Assembly: GCA_934358675.1 (NCBI GenBank)
Contig: CAKRKX010000018.1
Coordinates: 1 to 31,060 of the forward strand
Reading direction: 5' to 3'
Length of the DNA: 31,060 nt
DNA from: an uncultured Agathobacter sp.
GTDB taxonomy: Bacteria > Bacillota > Clostridia > Lachnospirales > Lachnospiraceae
The position numbers and the translations under genes were made by a program. Each line of letters opens with the position of its first letter. The stretch's first letter is position 1. Below are positions 8,128 through 14,898 of the stretch, in pieces. The notes under the pieces are model-generated. The model made no database searches. It saw only the letters and a list, made by a program, of their open reading frames with translations, and was not told the origin of the DNA.

Positions 8128-9612
8128 TTAATTATATTTTGCCACTGTTGGATCAAATACAAAGTTCTGCGTACTGCTGCCGGACTTTGGTGCATAGATC
8201 AAATGCGCACCGTTTACTGCCTGTCCTCCCTGGATATCCAGATACAGTCCCTCTCCGTTTCTGATGCAGACTGTTCCGTCATCATTATATTCGAACGTGA
8301 TCTTCTGGCATTCATATCCGTTGACATCCTGATACACCTTCCTCGTTGTTCCGGTCAGTCTTTTGTGTGAATTGTTGTTATAGAGAATGTTAAATCCGTT
8401 GGACTGATACAGATAGAAGACCTGCTTCTGATCGTCTTTTTTATCGCATAATCCTATCTCTGTTCCGCTTAACTGTCCGGTTGTTCCCCAGACGCCCAGA
8501 CAAACATTCGGATTATCTGCCGGTGAAATTACATAATGTACGCCAATGTCCAGATAATCTGTCTTCTTGGTCAACGCGTATGCACGATGAAATGCATGGA
8601 TTGCCACGTCACGTCTTACATCATTTGTCATTCCGGCTATGCCTACACTTGCAGGTTCGCCTGCAATCTGCACAAGTTTTTTCATTTGCGTATTAAATGA
8701 ATCTATCGACAGTTCTTTCTTCGGATAGAACTTCTTGTTTGAAGTACTTTTTATGATCCCAAGCTGATGCGCCATGATCACATATGGATCCTTTGTATCG
8801 GTATACGGAGACTTCTTGCTCTGTTTTGGCAGCTTATGACCGGTTGCCTTATACCAGTTCACTGCGAGTCTGCAGAATTCTGCCTTCGTTAAATCCTCTG
8901 AATAGTTTTTTAGGATTCCGCTATAAGTAAGTTTCTCTTTTTTCGCCAATTTTATAGCCTGCTGGTGTGAACGGTTTGCACCGGCCAGATAGGAATCGGC
9001 AGAGTTGATATACTTTCTTTGAATATATCCAAATATATTGTGACCGTTTGGTGTTTTCCATAAAATTTTTGCCCATTTCGAGTTGTATTTTTCCTTAAAG
9101 ATTTCGATCGTCTCTCCCGCCGCAACGGCACCACGGCAATTCTGTATCTTTGCGGACGGCTTGGCATAGATATAGAAATAATGATAGGGATCTGTGATGT
9201 TTCCTACTACGGCGGATCCCTCCGCTTTCTCACGATCTTGACTGCTATAATGATCCGGCGCTGCTGTATCTTTCAGATCCGCAACATATTTACTGTCCAT
9301 GTTAAACGCCCTTCCATTATAGAACACTCTGTAAATATGCATGCTCGAACAGGTAAACCTGTCATCCGCAACATAGATTGTTGTTCCCTCCGGAATGCTT
9401 ATTTTATTTGTATCCATAAAGCGAGCCCCTGCAGTAGCCTTTCCGTATGCAGCAAGCGGCATAGGCGATGCCAGATCCGTCAGATCCAAAGTAAATCCCG
9501 GTGTCGATGTCGCCGCCTGCACGTTCTCCGGCAAGATGGTCGCGAGCATCGCAAGCACCAGCATCAGACAGATTGTGGTTCGTAAAGATCGCTTTCTTAT
9601 CATATTCTTCAT
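8128..9612 (-). CDS. Secreted SH3-like/SLH-like/ricin-type surface protein, paralog 3
   Basis: This 494-aa paralog begins MKNMIRKRSLRTTICLML, so its signal peptide is nearly identical to that of paralog 2. SH3-like modules occur near 65-105 (TTIYVADDRFT, YRVFYNGRAF) and 125-195 (YFYIYAKPSAK, WAKILWKTPNGHN). An SLH-like region spans about 220-310 (LTKAEFCRLAVNWYKATG, DTKDPYVIMAHQLGIIKS). The ricin-type domain starts from about 350 (YVISPADNPNVCLG, KQVFYLYQSNGF, GEGLYLDIQGG, SGSSTQNFVF) and is followed by an extra DPTVAKYN tail. The ATG at 9612 is 9 bases from AGGGAGG; the second ATG three codons on is an alternative. The gap to paralog 4 is 44 bases without a terminator. An extracellular glycan-binding role is inferred from domain type only. 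Confidence 0.82.
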   Translation of the reverse strand: MKNMIRKRSLRTTICLMLVLAMLATILPENVQAATSTPGFTLDLTDLASPMPLAAYGKATAGARFMDTNKISIPEGTTIYVADDRFTCSSMHIYRVFYNGRAFNMDSKYVADLKDTAAPDHYSSQDREKAEGSAVVGNITDPYHYFYIYAKPSAKIQNCRGAVAAGETIEIFKEKYNSKWAKILWKTPNGHNIFGYIQRKYINSADSYLAGANRSHQQAIKLAKKEKLTYSGILKNYSEDLTKAEFCRLAVNWYKATGHKLPKQSKKSPYTDTKDPYVIMAHQLGIIKSTSNKKFYPKKELSIDSFNTQMKKLVQIAGEPASVGIAGMTNDVRRDVAIHAFHRAYALTKKTDYLDIGVHYVISPADNPNVCLGVWGTTGQLSGTEIGLCDKKDDQKQVFYLYQSNGFNILYNNNSHKRLTGTTRKVYQDVNGYECQKITFEYNDDGTVCIRNGEGLYLDIQGGQAVNGAHLIYAPKSGSSTQNFVFDPTVAKYN

Positions 9613-9656
9613 ATACTCATTCCTCCCTTTGTCTACAAGGCATCAGCCAGACATTG

Positions 9657-11039
9657 TTAGTTATAGTGAATCACAAACTTCTGCGTGCTGCTGTCCGACT
9701 TCGGCGCAAACTTCAAATGAGAATGCAGCACCGCACCCTTGATCAGATCAAGATATAATCCATCCTTATTCTTAAAACTTACGGTTCCGTCATCATTTGT
9801 CTCAATGGTCAGCTTCTGGTTGTCAAAGCCCACGAAATCCTGATATACATCCCTGGTCGAGCTGCAGATGGTATAATTTCCGTAGCATCCGCGAAGACGC
9901 CAGAAACCGTTGTTGCAATTCATGTAGAAGTTCTGTTCTCTTCCACCGCTGCGTTTTTCCAGATACAGGTTTTCGCCCTGGGTTCCCCAGATATCAAAAT
10001 AGAGATCCTTATTATCAGCCGGACTGACCGTAAACTCCAGACCGGAAATCAGATAATCATTCGTTACCACCTGATATGCACGGTAGAACTGGGAGATTGC
10101 CGAATCTCTTGTAACCTTCTCGTTGTCCCAAGTGCCCACGGATGCTGCCTTATATACTGTATTTCCGGCTTTCGTTTTATTCACCATTTTTTTCAACAGT
10201 GCATTGTACTGTTCTGGGGTAATCACCTTATTGGTAACTTTCTTACTCGATGCAAACGTCTTCTTTCCGGTTGCTTTGCACCATAATGCCGCCAGCTTAT
10301 AAAACTCTTTCTCCGTCAGTCCCTTGTCATAGTTTTTCAAAATGCCGCTATAGGTCAGCTTTGCCTTCTTTGCAAGCTTGATATTCATCATGCAGCCTCT
10401 GCCGGCACCAGCAAGATAGGAATCCGCATACGAAACATTTTCTTTTTTGATATAGCAGATACGATTCTGCCACTTAATCTGTGTCCACTCGGAATTATAA
10501 TCTTTCTTTAAGATTTCGAGTGTATCTCCGACAGCAAGAACACCATAGCAGTTTACCGGCTGTTCCTCCGGCTTGGAATAAATATAGAACCAGTTATTCT
10601 GCTCCGAAAGATTTCCTACAATGGTTTTCTTTACCACTTTCTTCTTGACCGCACTCTTCGGCTGATTTACAGCTACCAGATTTTTCTCATTGATGTACTT
10701 CTTATTTACATACATCAGTCGTCCCTTATAGATGACACCGTAATACGTCTTTCCGGAACAGGTATAATTCCAGTCCCGGATATATATGGTATCTCCAGCG
10801 TAAAGTTTTTCCTGATTAAAAGCATAACTGGTTACAAGAAACGATCCGTCCTTTTCCATTGTGTATACCATCCGGATCGGCGTTCCCGAACCATTGATAT
10901 CCGCAAAATCCAGATTATCAACCCATGCAATACTGGAGTAGCCGGTCACCGCCTGCACCGGCTCTGCACATGTCACAACCATCATGACGACCGCAAGCAG
11001 CGCACAGATCCATCGCCTCATTTTATTTATCCTCTTCAT
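9657..11039 (-). CDS. Divergent paralog 4, first gene of the surface-protein operon
   Basis: At 460 aa this is the shortest and most divergent member, and it is first in the operon. The signal peptide (about 1-30, ICALLAVVMMVVTCAEPVQA) is unlike the shared one. SH3-like modules are present (DTIYIRDWNYTCSGKTYYGV; WFYIYSKPEEQ...WTQIKWQNRICYIK). In the SLH-like region the first half survives (LTEKEFYKLAALWCKATG), but the DTKDPYVIMAYQLG segment of the other copies is replaced by a short lysine-rich stretch. The ricin-type domain (FTVSPADNKDLYFDIW, NKDGLYLDL, SSTQKFVIHYN) is present. GGGAGG lies 9 bases before the ATG. The promoter with TATAAT and a 21-bp triple repeat lies immediately upstream. 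If SLH-like parts attach the others to the wall, this copy may be released or anchored differently (inference). Confidence 0.8.
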   Translation of the reverse strand: MKRINKMRRWICALLAVVMMVVTCAEPVQAVTGYSSIAWVDNLDFADINGSGTPIRMVYTMEKDGSFLVTSYAFNQEKLYAGDTIYIRDWNYTCSGKTYYGVIYKGRLMYVNKKYINEKNLVAVNQPKSAVKKKVVKKTIVGNLSEQNNWFYIYSKPEEQPVNCYGVLAVGDTLEILKKDYNSEWTQIKWQNRICYIKKENVSYADSYLAGAGRGCMMNIKLAKKAKLTYSGILKNYDKGLTEKEFYKLAALWCKATGKKTFASSKKVTNKVITPEQYNALLKKMVNKTKAGNTVYKAASVGTWDNEKVTRDSAISQFYRAYQVVTNDYLISGLEFTVSPADNKDLYFDIWGTQGENLYLEKRSGGREQNFYMNCNNGFWRLRGCYGNYTICSSTRDVYQDFVGFDNQKLTIETNDDGTVSFKNKDGLYLDLIKGAVLHSHLKFAPKSDSSTQKFVIHYN

Positions 11040-11078
11040 AAGCAGTTCCTCCCTCTTACCTTACGATTTATTATTGTA

Positions 11079-11107
11079 ATTATATCAATTCAGGACCGTT
11101 TTTTGCC
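11079..11107 (-). promoter_or_regulatory. Promoter of the surface-protein operon, weak -35
   Basis: A perfect minus-strand TATAAT lies at 11084-11079, about 40 bases before the ATG of paralog 4. The matching -35 position, 17 bases upstream (11107-11102), reads GGCAAA, a poor match. A good -10 with a poor -35, next to the repeats at 11114-11168, is the pattern expected of an activator-dependent promoter. Confidence 0.55.
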
Positions 11108-11113
11108 TTTTCC

Positions 11114-11168
11114 GACATGAATTACAGTTTTTTTGACATGAATTACAGTTTTTTTGACATGAATTACA
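11114..11168 (+). repeat. Three direct repeats with 21-bp period, candidate regulator site
   Basis: GACATGAATTACAGTTTTTTT occurs at 11114-11134 and exactly again at 11135-11155. A third, 13-base copy (GACATGAATTACA) is at 11156-11168. The period is two helical turns. ACAGTTTTT within each full unit (11124-11132, 11145-11153) matches 8 of 9 positions of the LytTR-type consensus [TA][AC][CA]GTTN[AG][TG], with the typical 12-base spacer. The motif points away from the operon, so the LytTR reading is tentative. Confidence 0.75.
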
Positions 11169-11253
11169 TCCTTACCGGTAACGTTTTCAGGCTTCAATTT
11201 TTTGCACGCCGCATATTGCATAGAACCGGTAACCAATTTTATTCCACAACAAC

Positions 11254-11286
11254 AATGGGACGTGATTCAAAGAATCACGCCCCATT
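11254..11286 (-). terminator. Terminator-like hairpin after the anti-sigma gene
   Basis: CGTGATTC (11261-11268) and GAATCACG (11272-11279) pair around a 3-base loop. The stem is extended after one mismatch by AATGGG/CCCATT (11254-11259, 11281-11286). The minus-strand T-run is poor, so some read-through into the paralog operon is possible. Confidence 0.6.
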
Positions 11287-11315
11287 ATTTGATATAGAGT
11301 CTTTCCACCTGAAAT

Positions 11316-12509
11316 CTATTGCATATTTACCGGGCGATACACTGTGTAAGTATAGGTTCCATCCGTATTCTTTGTGATCGTATCACAAGCCGTTCCCGCA
11401 AGAGTTCCGTCGGAAGAGTATCCGAACACCGTCTCAACACCGGTCTCTTCCGGCAACGCTTCTGCACTATACTCTGCAGCTCCTGCATCAGACTTCACCG
11501 AAAAACCTCCGTCCGCATTCGCTGTATAAGTTTCCTGTGAGATAATTTCGGCATACTGCCTGATGTACTCCTGTGCCTCCTCGGACGCAAATGTGCCGAA
11601 CCCGATCAGTTTCTGCTCCCATTCACTTGCCAGCCGACCTTCGTCTGATGTCGCTTCAACATCTGCAACGTCATCTTCGTCCTTTGTAATCTGCGACTCT
11701 TCCTGCTGTTCAAGCTGCGCAAAATACATCTCTGCCGCAGTGTCATCCGCCTTTGTTTTATCGAGCGGAATGGTAAAAAGCGCCTTCATTCCATCAAAAT
11801 CTTCATTAATGGAATAATCTCCTGTTTCTTCATCCAATGTAAACGCCTGCGACTCGTTTCCGAAGCTTTCAACAACGCCCATGTAGACGCCCATGTTCGC
11901 AAACGTTTCCAGGTTATCGCATTCAAGGATTTCATACTGCACCCCGTCCTGCACGAAAGAGGATACGCCAGCGTTTAACGTTGCATTATTTACATCCAGA
12001 AAGTTTTTACCATGGATCAGCGCTGAAACACAGAATGTCTGATAATCCGCATCCATGATATCCGGCATTGCTTTGCCGTCTTCCCGCGCAATGGCAACGA
12101 CCGCATACGTTTTCTCCTGGTCAATCTCTTCCTGGCTTGCCTCCGGCGCAACCGGGCTTAAATGTTCTCCTGAAACGAGTCCCATCAATGTAATATCGTA
12201 CCCGTCTGTCTTCTGTGTCTCATTTACCGTGATCGCATCCTTGCTCTCAAATGCTTTTGCCAGTCTGCCGTCCTCCGTCATCTGATCTGCCACCTGCGAT
12301 GGGGTAAGATAACGGTATGCCGCATAACCGGATACCGAACCGATCGCGAGTATTGCAACGGCTGCCGCTGCGGCAGCGCCTGAACGAAATGTTTTCTTTT
12401 TCATAGTCTGTGTCTCCTTTGCCGTTTTCAGAATTGATGCATTCAGGCGTTCTTCTGGAACACAGTCGGGAAGAAGATTTCGTTTTAATAATTCATCCAT
12501 ATCTTTCAT
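11316..12509 (-). CDS. Membrane anti-sigma-factor-like protein (DUF4179-like)
   Basis: This 397-aa protein is of single-pass type. A cytoplasmic N-terminus of about 42 residues (MDELLKRNLLPDCVPEERLNA) precedes one membrane segment near 43-66 (alanine- and isoleucine-rich). A large acidic extracellular part follows, with an NG-type repeat-poor C-terminus. The ATG overlaps the sigma-gene stop in ATGA (12506-12509), with GGAGG 10 bases upstream, so the two proteins are translationally coupled. This arrangement and topology are typical of ECF sigma/anti-sigma pairs in Firmicutes, where the N-terminal tail holds the sigma factor and the outer domain senses envelope conditions. The exact domain family (DUF4179 or a relative) is my best guess. 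No zinc-binding HxxxCxxC motif is seen, so it is not a ZAS-type anti-sigma. Confidence 0.75.
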   Translation of the reverse strand: MKDMDELLKRNLLPDCVPEERLNASILKTAKETQTMKKKTFRSGAAAAAAVAILAIGSVSGYAAYRYLTPSQVADQMTEDGRLAKAFESKDAITVNETQKTDGYDITLMGLVSGEHLSPVAPEASQEEIDQEKTYAVVAIAREDGKAMPDIMDADYQTFCVSALIHGKNFLDVNNATLNAGVSSFVQDGVQYEILECDNLETFANMGVYMGVVESFGNESQAFTLDEETGDYSINEDFDGMKALFTIPLDKTKADDTAAEMYFAQLEQQEESQITKDEDDVADVEATSDEGRLASEWEQKLIGFGTFASEEAQEYIRQYAEIISQETYTANADGGFSVKSDAGAAEYSAEALPEETGVETVFGYSSDGTLAGTACDTITKNTDGTYTYTVYRPVNMQ

Positions 12510-13021
12510 GAATAGTAATCCTCCAATTCTTTCTCCAGCAATGTTCTGGCTTTGTGCAATCTGCTCTTGACCGTCCCCTCCGGAATTGCCAGAAGCTTTG
12601 CAATTGCTGCAACACTCTGTTCTTCCATATAGTACAAAAGAAGCGGAATCCGGTATCGGTCATCCAACCGGTCGATTGCTTTCCAAAGCATGCGTTTTTC
12701 CTCATCCGCAACAATGCTCTCGGTCATATCCGGGCAATCACACTCCGCCTGCTCCGGTTCCAAATCGGCGGTCTGCGGCACAATCCGGCTTCGCCATGCA
12801 AGTTTTCGCACACGGTTTCGCCACAGGCGGATTGCAACGGAAAGCAGATAGCTTTTCGGGTTATCCTCATACCGAATCGCCTCCAGCTTCTTTGTCGCTT
12901 CCAGAAATGTATCCTGGTAGAGATCGTCCGCGCTCGCTTTTTCTTTTGTCAGGTGCATGCAGAAAGAATAAATATCCTTTCCGTAAAGCAAAATGCACTG
13001 TTCCAGTTCCTGAATTGTCAT
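12506..13021 (-). CDS. ECF-type RNA polymerase sigma factor
   Basis: This 171-aa protein has region 2 near residues 12-75 (LYQDTFLEATKKLEAI, PKSYLLSVAIRLWRNRVRK) and region 4 near 115-165 (LDDRYRIPLLLYYMEEQSVA, IPEGTVKSRLHKARTLLEKE), separated by an acidic linker. That is the minimal sigma-70 layout of extracytoplasmic-function factors. The frame stays open to 13144, but those 41 extra codons cover two strong hairpins. ATG 13021 follows AGAAGG at 9 bases and gives the usual family start (MTIQELEQ), so it is chosen. It is coupled to the anti-sigma gene by ATGA. The target regulon cannot be inferred; I did not find a convincing ECF-type autoregulatory promoter upstream. Confidence 0.92.
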   Translation of the reverse strand: MTIQELEQCILLYGKDIYSFCMHLTKEKASADDLYQDTFLEATKKLEAIRYEDNPKSYLLSVAIRLWRNRVRKLAWRSRIVPQTADLEPEQAECDCPDMTESIVADEEKRMLWKAIDRLDDRYRIPLLLYYMEEQSVAAIAKLLAIPEGTVKSRLHKARTLLEKELEDYYS

Positions 13022-13044
13022 GTTAATTACCTTCTCTTCGTGAA

Positions 13045-13115
13045 CGTCAGCCCATGAAAATTGCTGACGCAATGGGGCTGACGCTACATGTTGGGTTTTC
13101 AAAGAAAACCCAACA
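13045..13115 (-). repeat. Two tandem strong palindromes in the sigma-factor leader
   Basis: CGTCAGCCC (13045-13053) pairs with GGGCTGACG (13075-13083). Next to it, a 12-bp perfect stem, TGTTGGGTTTTC (13089-13100) with GAAAACCCAACA (13104-13115), has a 3-base loop. Neither has a T-run. They sit just upstream of the sigma ribosome binding site and could be a folded leader or an inserted intergenic repeat element. Confidence 0.7.
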
Positions 13116-13221
13116 CATTCTGTGCACAGATTTGAAAAACTCATTTTCGTCTTTCACTTATACATTGTAACAACTTTGACCGCGGTTCACTTATTTAAAA
13201 ATAATTTCCTATAATTCGAAA

Positions 13222-13248
13222 AATGACCGCCCTGTAAGGACGGTCATT
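13222..13248 (-). terminator. Terminator after the zinc-ribbon gene and kinase remnant
   Basis: AATGACCG (13222-13229) pairs with CGGTCATT (13241-13248), with a further CC/GG inside. On the minus strand it continues into TTTTTCG. The stop codon of the kinase remnant lies inside this stem. Confidence 0.75.
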
Positions 13249-13391
13249 CATAGTTACGGCTGATTTTCATTTTACACGCTCCAGTTCCACCCATGAGATC
13301 GACCATTTCCTTTACGATTGCAAGTCCGATTCCGGAATCCGTAACACAATAAGTCACGCGAAGCCGATCCCTTTGCGTGTCTTTTATAAAA
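13244..13391 (-). pseudogene. Remnant of a histidine-kinase-type ATPase domain
   Basis: Minus-strand translation of this gene-free stretch gives an open frame of about 48 codons ending at TGA 13246-13244. It contains RVTYCVTDSGIGLAIVKEM followed by VDLMGG. GxGL(A/S)IVKxxVxxMGG is the G2 box and following helix of the HATPase_c domain of sensor histidine kinases. The expected N box, G1 box and ATP lid are missing: the part just before DSGIG runs straight into GLAIVK, as if the lid were deleted. No start codon or ribosome binding site belongs to it, and its upstream end abuts the zinc-ribbon gene stop. It is therefore best read as a decayed, internally deleted kinase tail. An RsbW-like ATPase fragment is the alternative. 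Confidence 0.65.
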
Positions 13392-13976
13392 TTAGTGAAG
13401 GAAGCCGAATGAGCTGACGATTGCTGCTTCTTTTGCTTTGCCGGAGCATACCTGGAAAAAGCAGATGATCTTCACAACCAGAAGAATGATCGCGCACACG
13501 CCGCCTGCGATCGGAACGATCACGGTCCAGCAGAGAACTGCTGTAATAATACCTACCAATACGGTACATACCGTCAGTTTTAAAGCCTCGCGCACATGGA
13601 ACATAATGTAATTGGAATCCTTTGCTGCCAGCAGCGCAATAATGATTCCGATCGTTCCAAGCAGATAAGGAAGCATTGCAAACACCTTATGATCCGAGAT
13701 ATCCTGCGGGTTAAATTCCGCGGTATGATCCTTCGGATCCACATACGGTGCGCCGTATGGTGGCATACCGCCAGCATAATTCTGCTGAAATCCCTGATTA
13801 TTCATCTGTGGATTTCCCTGCGCATTAAACTGCGCGTTCGCCTGCTGATTTCCCTGTGGCATTCCGTTTTCCGGCTGCGTATATGCCTGCTGCTCGTTTG
13901 CGCCCATTGCAGCACCGCACTTCGTGCAAAAAGCGCTTCCGTCTGTCACTTCACTTCCGCATTTTGGACAAATCAT
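13392..13976 (-). CDS. Zinc-ribbon membrane protein, 194 aa
   Basis: The N-terminus is a zinc ribbon (MICPKCGSEV...FCTKCGAAM; cysteine pairs CPKC and CTKC, residues 3-21). A low-complexity stretch rich in Q, N, G and P follows (about 28-80). The C-terminal half holds about three hydrophobic segments near 100-118, 133-158 and 160-178. Such ribbon-plus-membrane proteins are common in Firmicutes and uncharacterised; DUF4870-like helices are possible. AGGAG lies 6-7 bases before ATG. It has its own near-consensus promoter, divergent from the polyphosphate-domain operon, and ends at a TAA next to the kinase remnant. No partner protein can be named. Confidence 0.82.
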   Translation of the reverse strand: MICPKCGSEVTDGSAFCTKCGAAMGANEQQAYTQPENGMPQGNQQANAQFNAQGNPQMNNQGFQQNYAGGMPPYGAPYVDPKDHTAEFNPQDISDHKVFAMLPYLLGTIGIIIALLAAKDSNYIMFHVREALKLTVCTVLVGIITAVLCWTVIVPIAGGVCAIILLVVKIICFFQVCSGKAKEAAIVSSFGFLH

Positions 13977-14016
13977 GTTTTACTCCTCCTAAACATATGT
14001 AATTTCTTTATTTCTT

Positions 14017-14045
14017 ATTGTAATGATTCGCCCTCACAGTGTCAA
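14017..14045 (-). promoter_or_regulatory. Promoter of the zinc-ribbon gene
   Basis: Minus-strand TTGACA (14045-14040), 17 bases, then TACAAT (14022-14017). The -35 is perfect and the leader is about 35 nt. The TTAA boxes for the divergent operon begin about 22 bases upstream. Confidence 0.75.
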
Positions 14046-14066
14046 TGAACTTACTCTTTATTTTCC

Positions 14067-14094
14067 TTAACATTACTTTAAAGTTCCTTTAAGG
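14067..14094 (+). promoter_or_regulatory. Three 11-bp-spaced TTAA boxes, Pho-box/OmpR-type operator
   Basis: TTAACA (14067-14072), TTAAAG (14078-14083) and TTAAGG (14089-14094) lie exactly 11 bp apart. Helical-turn-spaced direct repeats of TTAACA type are the binding pattern of PhoP of Bacillus and of related OmpR/PhoB-family regulators. A -10-like TACACT lies at 14104-14109, about 9 bases past the last box. The boxes thus cover the -35 region, as in activator-dependent promoters. The next gene starts at 14134. Confidence 0.65.
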
Positions 14095-14133
14095 TTCGTA
14101 TTGTACACTAAGTCCATCAAAAGGAGGTAGCAC

Positions 14134-14898
14134 ATGAGCGATCAGATGATTTTTAAACGCTATGAAATAAAATATATGCTGACAAAACAACAGAAACTAC
14201 GCCTTTGCCAAATGATGCAAAGCGTTATGGTTGCGGATGAACACGGACGGAGCACGATCCAGAGTCTCTACTTTGACACCCCGGATTACCGCCTGATCCG
14301 CACCTCACTGGACAAGCCTTTTTATAAAGAAAAGCTCCGTCTCAGAAGTTACGGTGTCGCAACCGAAGACAGCCATGTTTTTATCGAATTAAAGAAAAAG
14401 TACGACTCCGTCGTATACAAAAGGCGTATCGGAATGACCGAACGGCAGGCCACTGCTTATCTGCTCTCCCATGAGCCGGTCAGCGAGTCGCAGATCTCAC
14501 GCGAAATCGATTACTGCATGAATTATTACAGAGACCTCGCCCCGCACATGCTGCTCACCTATGAGCGCGAAGCATTCTACCACAGAACAGACCGCAATCT
14601 GCGCATCACTTTTGATGAAAATATTTTATGGCGAAACTATGATGTCGATTTAAAAGCTGGAATCTACGGCACTCCGATCCTGAAAAAGGATCAGGTGCTG
14701 ATGGAAGTCAAGACCGCCGGAGCAATGCCGCTTTGGCTTGTACAGTTTCTGAGCGAAAACAGGATCTACAAGACATCATTTTCCAAATACGGAACCGCAT
14801 ACAAAACTTTGATGCAGCGCACCGGCGAGTGTGAGGCCGCTCTTGCCGACGAAGCCGCATCGATCTACGAAAAAGGAGGAATTTACAATTATGCTTAA
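14134..14898 (+). CDS. VTC-domain polyphosphate polymerase-like protein
   Basis: This 254-aa protein matches the VTC domain, the tunnel-shaped polymerase that makes polyphosphate from ATP in yeast vacuoles and is found alone in many bacteria. The conserved charged strands are visible in order: FKRYEIKYML (7-16), SLYFDTPD (near 44), KLRLRSYG (near 69), FIELKKKYD and VVYKRR (near 85-97), LTYEREAFY (near 144), RITFDENI, LMEVKT (near 189) and FSKYGTAYKTLM (near 217). These basic and acidic residues line the substrate tunnel in the family. AAAGGAGG lies 6 bases before the ATG. The stop overlaps the start of the DUF4956 gene by 8 bases. Adjacent VTC and DUF4956 genes are a recurrent bacterial pairing. 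Whether it truly makes polyphosphate here is inference. Confidence 0.88.
   Translation: MSDQMIFKRYEIKYMLTKQQKLRLCQMMQSVMVADEHGRSTIQSLYFDTPDYRLIRTSLDKPFYKEKLRLRSYGVATEDSHVFIELKKKYDSVVYKRRIGMTERQATAYLLSHEPVSESQISREIDYCMNYYRDLAPHMLLTYEREAFYHRTDRNLRITFDENILWRNYDVDLKAGIYGTPILKKDQVLMEVKTAGAMPLWLVQFLSENRIYKTSFSKYGTAYKTLMQRTGECEAALADEAASIYEKGGIYNYA

Noticed and set aside
11114..11168. CRISPR-like array
   Set aside because: The repeats are contiguous, with no spacers, and no cas genes are present.
13022..13144. Longer sigma-factor start at 13144
   Set aside because: The extra 41 codons are translated from two strong hairpins, and the ATG at 13021 has the ribosome binding site.
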